Below, in pieces: positions 10,701 through 19,700 of a stretch of DNA of 28,848 nucleotides. The stretch spans positions 1 through 28,848 of the forward strand of contig JH153089.1 of assembly GCA_000226015.1 (NCBI GenBank), read 5' to 3'. Below the pieces are notes generated by a model. The model had not been told where the DNA came from, did no database searches, and saw only the letters and a program-made list of their open reading frames with translations. Made by a program: the position numbers and the translations under genes. Each line of letters opens with the position of its first letter. Within the stretch, counting starts at the first letter, position 1. Origin of the DNA: Mnemiopsis leidyi (taxonomy: Eukaryota > Ctenophora > Tentaculata > Lobata > Bolinopsidae).

Positions 10701-13700
10701 GTCCCAGGTAGAATCTTCTAGCGTGCTGGGTGAGGTTTTACTTATCGTAACAACGGTATTTGGAAGTCTCTGTAATACACAAGATTTGTTTTGGCGCGTT
10801 TGTAACCTACCTTCCAGCACACTCGCCAGATTTGACTGTCAACGTAGTGTCGAAACAGAATCGGGATGTTCAAGAAATTTCTCAAACACTCGAGAAGCAC
10901 ACTCGCCAGATTTGACTGTCACCAATTTTACATCACCTAGTTACCACCAAGTTACCTCCTAGTTACCACCTGGTTACCTCCTAGTTACCACCTAGTTACC
11001 ACCTAAGCTAATTACCACCTAACTACCACCAAACTTACCACCAACTCGGGGTTAATTTCACTGTGTTCAACCAAGAATGCTAGGAGGACGAGCTGCAAAT
11101 CTTTGATGTGATCTTGTAACACGTTGTTCTTGATATCGTTGTCTTCTTCGTGATCGACCTGTTGTACGTGAATAAGTGAACTGTACTGCTACTGTTTTGT
11201 ACGTGGATAAGTGAACTGTTCTACTACTGTTTTGTACGTGGATAAGTGAACTGTTCTGCTACTGTTTTGTACGTGGATAAGTGAACTGTTCTGCTACTGT
11301 TTTGTACGTGGATAAGTGAACTGTTCTGCTACCGTTTTGTACGTGGATAAGTGAACTGTTCTGCTCCTGTTCTACTCTAGGTACGTGACTCCCTCAGTTC
11401 CTCTTTTTTATTCAGCTGAGTAATTTGATCTTGTTTTCTTTCTTGGATTTTATTTTCATCGTGGATGGATTGTGGTTTTAATTTCATTTTGGTTTGACCA
11501 AACTTTAGCGAAGGGTCTTTTTTTTGACTCAAATAACAATAACTAAAATAAATTTAATTACGAAGGCGCAAGCACACCTCAAGGGCATTTAGGAGAAATT
11601 GTCACAATAAAAAAGGAAAGATAAAATTTTTGCAGCCGACCGAAACTTGTACAGCAGTAAATTTAATCCAACTATGACGTCACAAAATGGACTGATACAA
11701 GCAGATAAATAATCAGAGAATCAGTAAATCGAATTTGCGAATTAACGTTTCAAAATGTGAACACGGTGCTTTACCTCAGACTTAGATTTTATCACATTTT
11801 TGAAGAGGGGACAAGCTTCTTCCAATTCACTGTTCTCATGTGCCCACTTCTCGATCAAAATCTGAAACATAAGTCCGTGGTTTACCCGACGGAAAAATTC
11901 GGCTTAAAAATATCGTCGTCAAAATAAAAAAGTAAGCTGTAAGATTAATTCGCAATTTAATAACAAAGATACTTGATATATTTACATATTTCTATAGTAG
12001 ATACTATGTAGTAGACACTATATTTCTAGCGAACCTACCTGCTGTAGTTTAGCGGAGTCGGAACGGCTGTTGACGGCATCACGTCTCAAATGAGCGGCAA
12101 TGTTACCGAGATATTCTATAGTGACAGTCCTCATTGCAAAGTCGGAGTGTTTGCTGGAGAAGGTAGCCACCTAGAGATAATGTTGTAATCAAGTCCCAAA
12201 AACTTAGACCAAATTTAGGTAACAACACAGTTCAGCCTATCCAATTCAAATTATTGAAAACACATTTAGAGAGAACTACCTTACAAGACATTTTTATAAC
12301 GTCCGAAATGCGACGGTTTTCCCGAAATTTCGCCATATTTTCGGACCGCCAAAATTTCGGTCGTCGCAAATTGGTCCGCCACAAAAATGTCTTGTAAGGT
12401 ATACTTACCAATAATCTTCCCAGAAGATTTAAAACGTTCTCAGCGCTCGGCCATTCTGGCAAGTTTAAGCAAGTCAGAAGATCTTCGATGAAGTTCTCAA
12501 ATAGGGGCCGGTAATCTTCCTGCTCCTTTGCTGAAGGTAATCAAGTGAGTTGTTTTGGGAAAATGGACACTTCTTAGTCACAGTTATCCCACCAACAGCG
12601 CAAGTATAGCCGGCATTTCATCAAACTTGATGTAGAAGCCACAAGTCAAAACTACAGACAATCTATTACAGAAATAAAACTAATTTCACAAATTCCACGC
12701 AACAGTGATTAACTCACTTGAACATTTCCTAAGGAACGCCGACAGAAAGTGATGAGCGGTAAGCAAGGCTTGTTCGTACGACGACACAATCAACACGTCG
12801 GCGTCGGGAGCGTAGTACTCTTTAGGAGCTCCGCTCACGTCGCCGTTCTCAAGAATAACGCCCTGTACTTCAGGTGCTTCTTCTGGCGCCGGTGGCGGCG
12901 TGACAGGACGCTCGTCCTCGGAGCTCCTCCGCCTTCTGCCTTTTTCCCTTTTTTCTTGTGCTTCCGTTTAGGGGATTCTTCCTCCTGTAACAAAGTTATG
13001 ATGGGGTACAAAACAATCTAACAAGACATGTGTTTGATTAAGTTCACGCGACAATGAATTTAGCTGATCTGCAGAGTTAAAACACACGTGACAACTCACC
13101 TGATCTTTCTCTTCAGTAGCAGCTTTCTCCTTCAGTTTCTTCTCCTCAGCCTCAGGAACTTTAATGATACACTGGATAAGCTGGAGGACCAGGGCCGTCA
13201 CCATCTGTATACTTTCTCCGTTTGATAGAGTATAACTGTAGGGAAGAAAGGGATTTCATTTGGGACTGCTGAATTGGATCCTAGATTTCTTAACCAATGT
13301 CAACGAGAATTTGTCAGGAAGTGAACCTCTTGAACCTTTTTAACAACCCACTATTTTAAATTACAGGCTATATAACCAAAAAATTTGTGCTGACACCAAA
13401 GAGGTATATTTGGAACTTTGGATGGTTTTGCTAAGCAAACAGCCTGATTTTGACATCGCACAATACAAGTTTAAATCAAAAGTGCTAGTAGCAAAGCTTA
13501 GGGACATTTGGAACTTTGGATTGTAATTCGATCGACAGTGACTCCTACCTTCTAAAGTTACGTTTAGAAGAAGGCAATCTAGCGAGAGAAGAGAAGATAT
13601 CATCAAGGATGATCTGTCTGTGTTTCTCGTACTGACAGAAAATCCCCCGACACACAGACAACGCTGCAAGCTGAAGAGTTCCCACATTCTCCACGAAGAA

Positions 13701-16700
13701 AGGAGAGACGGATAACGTCGATATCTGTAGGGAGTTCGTTTTGAGTTTGTTGTGAAAATCGGGTAATGACTATTAATTAATGACTATTAACCATTTGCAT
13801 TAATTAATTATGTGTACAATATGACTATTATATAGGGTTGTGTTTTTTGTATCTGTAGATCTAGACCGAACAATGAATTTGGCAAATGAAAAATATACAT
13901 GTTATAGAACAAACAGATGTCCTGTCGTAATTATATACGCTCTACACCTTACTACCTGAAGAACTAAGGTGTCCGGCAAAGTCTGCAAGGTAAGTAATGG
14001 TGGCATGAGCTCCATCAACTCAACTATCCTGTTATAGACTGACACCAGCAGTTTGTTTGTCGGCATCACGCTCTTCTTTCTCTTACTTTTCACTGACTGT
14101 CCGTCATCTGTAGGGCACCGCAAAAATTAGGAATTTACAGGAATTTACAGGAATTTAATACAGGAATATTATAAGATAACGAAACAAAATGGGGAGGACT
14201 TGTTGTGAGTGACAAGACAGCTATATGCTAACTGCTATGTGGAGTTGAACAGTCTCCCTGTCCTCCCTACCTTTTCCTTTAGGATCAGCGTAGACAGGGT
14301 CGTAGGCAGGGTACACGCCGTTAGTCAGATGGAACTTTATAAACATAACCGTTCTTTCTATCACGTCCTCCAGATACACTGTAGATACGAAGTTTGAGCG
14401 ATTCAATGTAGAAATATTTAGAAATATGGAGAAACGGCGCCTCTCGCCTAAACCGAGGGTAAAACGTGTCCTTCTTATCAATACCAATAAGGTTTGTTCC
14501 ATACCGACAAAATTTTCTCATTAAAGTTACAAATAAATGGATATCAGAAAGCAATTGGGGAGGGATCAATCAGCTTTTCGATTACGATTCGATCAACGTT
14601 GTATATAATCGTGTCCATTGCGCTTATTTTGAAATTTATTAAGGATCACCTTACATAGCTTAATACAAACCTCGTCATTCTTTCTATCTAAATCATTCCT
14701 AAATTTATAACAAAAACCTAAAATATACAATCTTGTGACTTTTCCGTTTTGCCAATCGCCATTTTATCAAGACGGACATTATACCCGCAGCAAATGATCC
14801 AACTGGACAAACCTGCTTTAGGCATATCAGGCGAAGTTAGGATATGAAAGGAAGCTATAGCTGCCTCCGCTGAAACCTGCATTCTGCAGAGCGCTTTCTT
14901 CTGATACGTATACAGCTCTTCTTCCAGAGTCTCCTGAATTGCACACCAAATTTATTTTAAGCTTATTTGAACGTTAATTTTGAGTTTATTGTGGTAAATG
15001 ACATCATGGTCAGTGTTTGGGCGAGCGGAGGTAGAAATATCAGTCCCGGCGCCGTGAACCACACATTCAGCTACGAGACCGGTGACAGTGAACTTATTTA
15101 GAGGGACAGGGTGAGCGTGACGTGGATTGGAGTGTGTCCACCAAGGAAGTTAAACCCTGGAACAGTTCCGGAGTTCCTCTCCACAGATAGGGCGGTCTTA
15201 TCGGCTCTCCTCGGTAAAAGTCCGTGACAAGAGCTTCTCCTTGCAAGGTTATCCGGCGCCAGCCAGGCTGCAATGAAAGCGAACCGTCCTGATATAGCGA
15301 TTATCAACGGGAAATATACAATTATTGAGGACTCTTATCTAATTTGTCCAGCTGAGTTGCAGGCTTGTAGGGGTATCACGTGGTTGTTCGGGTGGTGTCA
15401 CGTGATTGTCATCTAACCCGGAGAGAGAGGGAGAGAGAGATAATGCCACGTTGTCAGACTTGACTATAATGCCACATATACACATTAATCATTTGCAACG
15501 TGATCGAATTAGAAACAAAAGCCTAAGTTTGCAGCGCAGATTTTAAAATTGTTTGAGTTTTATTTCTTTATCTTTTGTTAAAGTCAGTAACCTGCCATTT
15601 GCAAAAATGCCCAAATTATTGTTGTTACTTTTGATTGTTTCAATAAATCATTGCTCTGCTGGCGCGATTTCACCGAACATTTTTCCACATGATCAATGAT
15701 CAATGATCATGTGAATGTTTTGCACTTTATTGTCACTTAACCACAAAATTTTCAACTCCCGATTACTACACTCTAAGTCCAAAACTGATAAAACAGCAGG
15801 ATGCTACTGGTAGCAGTGTTGTTCGTGGCGGCACTGGCAGAAGAGACAGTCCCACCAACCACCACCTCCTTCGTCACTCCCACTCCATACTTACAAGGGG
15901 ATTATAAAAGGTCAGTGGAATTATATTGCTCTTACAAAAAGTTAGTAACTATCATGGGTGCGGGCAATCATAAACCAAAACTAAAAAATGTTTAACTAGC
16001 CTTGAGCTAGAAACTAAGCCCAGCCGCAAGTAAAAATTAGCCAAGTGGTAAATGAAAATAACAGACTTGTTCTGTTGTGGACTAACAGACTTCTATTACA
16101 GGCCCTACTTCTGGGAATACCACCCCAACATGTGCGGGAGACTGCCGGAGATCAAGGTAACCAACCCCAAGAACATGAAGTCCTGGGAATACTACTCCCA
16201 CATCAACGGAGAGCCCCATATTATCTACTTGGCAGAGGCTCAATGCGGAACATGTCAGTCAAACGCAGCTATTGCTGGTCAACTCTCTAAACGGTGGGAG
16301 GAGTACAAGACAAGGCGAGGAAGGGAAGACGAGGGAGTGGATATGGGCGTGTTCGTCTTCAACAGAAACTTCCCTGCCTCCAAGAATAAGTTCAAAATGT
16401 TCAAAAATCAGCTCGCAGGGAGGTTCAGCGTGGGACCCTGGGTGTCTCTCCATCAGGACAACGATATCAGCGACGTTTGGGGAGCTCTCTCAAACTACAT
16501 GATCGAGGAGACAGGCCCTCACATGAACGAGACAAGGAAATTTAGATCCAAAAGAAACGACATGTATCTGGTAGACCAGTGGGGCAGAATGATTAGGTTC
16601 CTTAGAGACGCCATCCTCATCCGATCCAGGAAGAACTCTGCCGACACAAGTCTGTTGTGGAGAAACGTGGTCCAGGAAATGATGATTAAAGCGGCGAAGA

Positions 16701-19700
16701 GGAAGACAGTGTGCGACGAGATCCAACACGAGTGGCTGTACTGCAGGGTTCCTGAAGAGTGGGAACTCAACGGAATCAGCTTCAGGAACCTTCGCCAGGG
16801 GCGATCCCTAACCATCCTGATCTTCATCAGAGCTGACCTGACAGAGTTTACAGTTGATGGACTCTTAAGGGATCTGGTGGACCTTTCCGAGCGGTGGAAG
16901 TCTCCTAGCTACGTGGTGGTTGCTGACTCAATCCCACAGAGCAAGACAAGATTTGCTACAGTCGACCTGTACATGCAGACCCGAAACAGTGACGTCACAC
17001 TACTTCTAGACGAGGACAACAGGGTGGCTTCTCAGTACTTCGCCGCTCCTGGTGATCTCTTTGCCGTGGACTCTCTCGGCCGTGTCATCGGATTTTTCAA
17101 CCGAGTCAACCTGCGAGACGAAGTTGTGGAGGAGAAGCTGAAGAATCTGCATCTGAACTGGAATGATGAGTGTGAGCAGTTTATCGAGGATGACTACACT
17201 GGAACTGGCACTACCGGAACTGGCCCCACTCTTTCCCCTTACCCAGTGTACAGTGATGGTACTGGTACTTATGAAAACACGCCTACATATCCCTTCTAGT
17301 GGACTGAACACTCTGAAGAGAGAAAGTACTTAGTGACAGTAATTTCAGTAGGGAATTGACAGATGCAACGATTGATCAGCAATTTTTAAATTTTATATTG
17401 ATTTTAGCATACCGTATTTAAATGACCCCCGATTTCACTATTTCAAATATTAATTTGATTTCAGTTGAGTGTTTACAAATGTTCAATAATATTTTGCAAT
17501 GTTAACCGCTGATTTTTTTGAACTATATACAAGGTTGTCCAAATTTCTAAAAACACTTATAACAGCTATAAGCTACCTGACTTAACATAAAAGAACTTGA
17601 AATACATGGGAATCGACAGATAAGACAATGCTCTACATCTAGAGTATATTACATGAAGATTACATTACATCCAATATCCATTGGATGTATACTACATTAC
17701 ATCCAAGACCAGAACTTGGCCCAACAGGATTGTCAACTGTCAAGAGACCTGATTTTCCTTATTGATAACAGCAGATAAGCCATTAAACAAATGCACGTAT
17801 CAACTTCAACCATATTACATGACTGTGCCTTAAATTTGTATTTTTGTTCATTAATTTATCAAAGTTATTCAAAGAATACGGATAAACCGAATTAGTTAAG
17901 GGAGCTCGAAACATTTCTGGACAAACAGTTTTTATGTTAAGTGTCACTAGTTGTTTGTTTCAGCGAGGTATGTTCTATCAATATCGAGCAACACTATCAC
18001 GTGATAAGAAGAGGGAAAGTTTCCGTACAACGTGACAGGGCCGTACCGGACACCTGAGTGAGAACGCTATTTAATTAAGTGGCAAATGAAAAATCTGGAG
18101 CAACTAATTGATAGGTTGGTGGTTTAGTGGTATCCACCCGACTTTCTATGCTGAAGATCGATTCCAAGATTCACCAGGACTGCGCTAATATAAGAGTATT
18201 TGCCTATGCGCAATCTTCTTCGGTCGACTCAGTCGAATGACCGGGAAACTGTGATTGAGGTTTGATTGAAAAGGGTCCTTCTCTTAAAGCATCTATAATC
18301 GTCAAGGAGTCCCTTCTGTGTAACTGTGAAAGCCTGGCTGCAGGTGTAACAAGAACAAAATGTCAAGACAAAGCTGTTGGATGAATCATACAGAATATCG
18401 AGGTTCAATCCCCGGCTACGGTGGGTGGACCAGTCTATGATCTGTATTTTTAGCTGAGTCTTCATAGCCTCGGTACAACGTGGCCCATGGAAATAACTTT
18501 TACAGTTGTAGGAAAAGCGCCCAAGGCGTAACTACATAATATCTAGAGTCGAATCCCGAAATGATGATGCCCATTACTCCATTATTACTAACCGGTTCGG
18601 GGTTGAGAGGAAGACGGACACTGTCCCTGATGTGTCTGTCCAGAATGTTGAGCAGTCTGACAAGTCTATCTTGAGGAATACAGTTCAGGACTTTCATCTG
18701 CTTCAACTTGGCTGCTTCCGCACTTAAAAGCTCCAGTTTTCGGAGGGACAGTAGAGTTTCGGGGGCTGGTTCAAAGTCATCGTCCTCTACAGCACCTAAA
18801 CACGTAACAGAAACTTTAGCATTTAGGTTGAATTATGTATAATTATCAACAAGTTAGTTAACTATAAATTCTGACGGGTCGAAAGTTCATGAATCAAATT
18901 ATCATTGATCACTTACTTAGTTTGAAGTTTTCGGGAACCATCTCGTCTTCGTGTTCAAATATGATGTCCAGAAGTTTTGAAAACCGCTTGAAGCTAGCGG
19001 ACTGTAACGGATCGGACATGTCATCTTCATTGATCAGTTGTTGTTTGGCTTGCTTAGCTTCTTTCTTCAGTTTTTCAGCTCTTTCAACTGAGCAACAGTC
19101 ACATTACTTCGAGACGATAAAATTTCTAGAAGTGATTTTGAACTGTACGATAAATAAATGTCGTGTTTAAAAAATCTCAAACAATATTCCAAAACCACGT
19201 TTTAAATCTACCTACAGAATATAATTTTCATACCTTTGATGTCTCTTAGAGTCTTTGTCTTTCCATTTTCTTTCTTTAAGAGACTAATCTTCTTAGTTCG
19301 TTTTGTTTTCGGCACGTATTCTTCGTCTTCCTCATCTTCTTCATTTGAGTAAAGATCCTCATCTGAAACAAAATGTACCTAAAATAACACACGTACAATA
19401 GAATTTATCAGCAAGTTACTGTACAATATCAAGAAAAGTGGTCATCGAGTAGTAGAGCCGTCACAGGTAAATACAGCTAAAGTGATTGTTTGCAAAATTC
19501 TAATTACCAAAATCTTCATCTTGAGGGTCGTCTTTATCGACATCCATGTTCTTCTCAGCCACCTCGTCCTGGGAGTCGTCCTGAGATTCGTCTTTCTCTA
19601 TCAACAACTCTTTATCCTCAAACACTGGCGGAGCAAAGTTCTCGTGATCAGCACCTTCTGCTTCATCAGCAGTTTTTTCTTCAGAGTCAACTGTGAAAAT

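Noticed and set aside
11388-11545. A possible NIPBL exon on the minus strand (open frame reading DPSLKFGQTKMKLK..., acceptor-like TTTATTTTAG, donor-like CAC|GTACCT)
   Set aside because: It would enter in phase 2 and leave in phase 1, while the flanking exons 18 (11861-11775) and 19 (11158-11039) join directly in phase 0. The sequence is low-complexity Lys/Gln-rich.
15098-15307. 69-residue minus-strand frame in the large NIPBL intron
   Set aside because: Does not join NIPBL exons 9 or 10 in phase and has no recognisable motif.
15801-17299. Possible selenocysteine codon or SECIS element for the SelP-like gene
   Set aside because: The redox positions are TGC and TGT (Cys), the frame has no internal TGA, and I saw no clear SECIS core downstream.
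18405-18570. tRNA B-box-like motifs (aggttcaatcccc near 18403, gagtcgaatccc near 18547)
   Set aside because: No matching A box at tRNA spacing and no acceptor-stem pairing could be found, so no tRNA gene is called; they may be old SINE debris.
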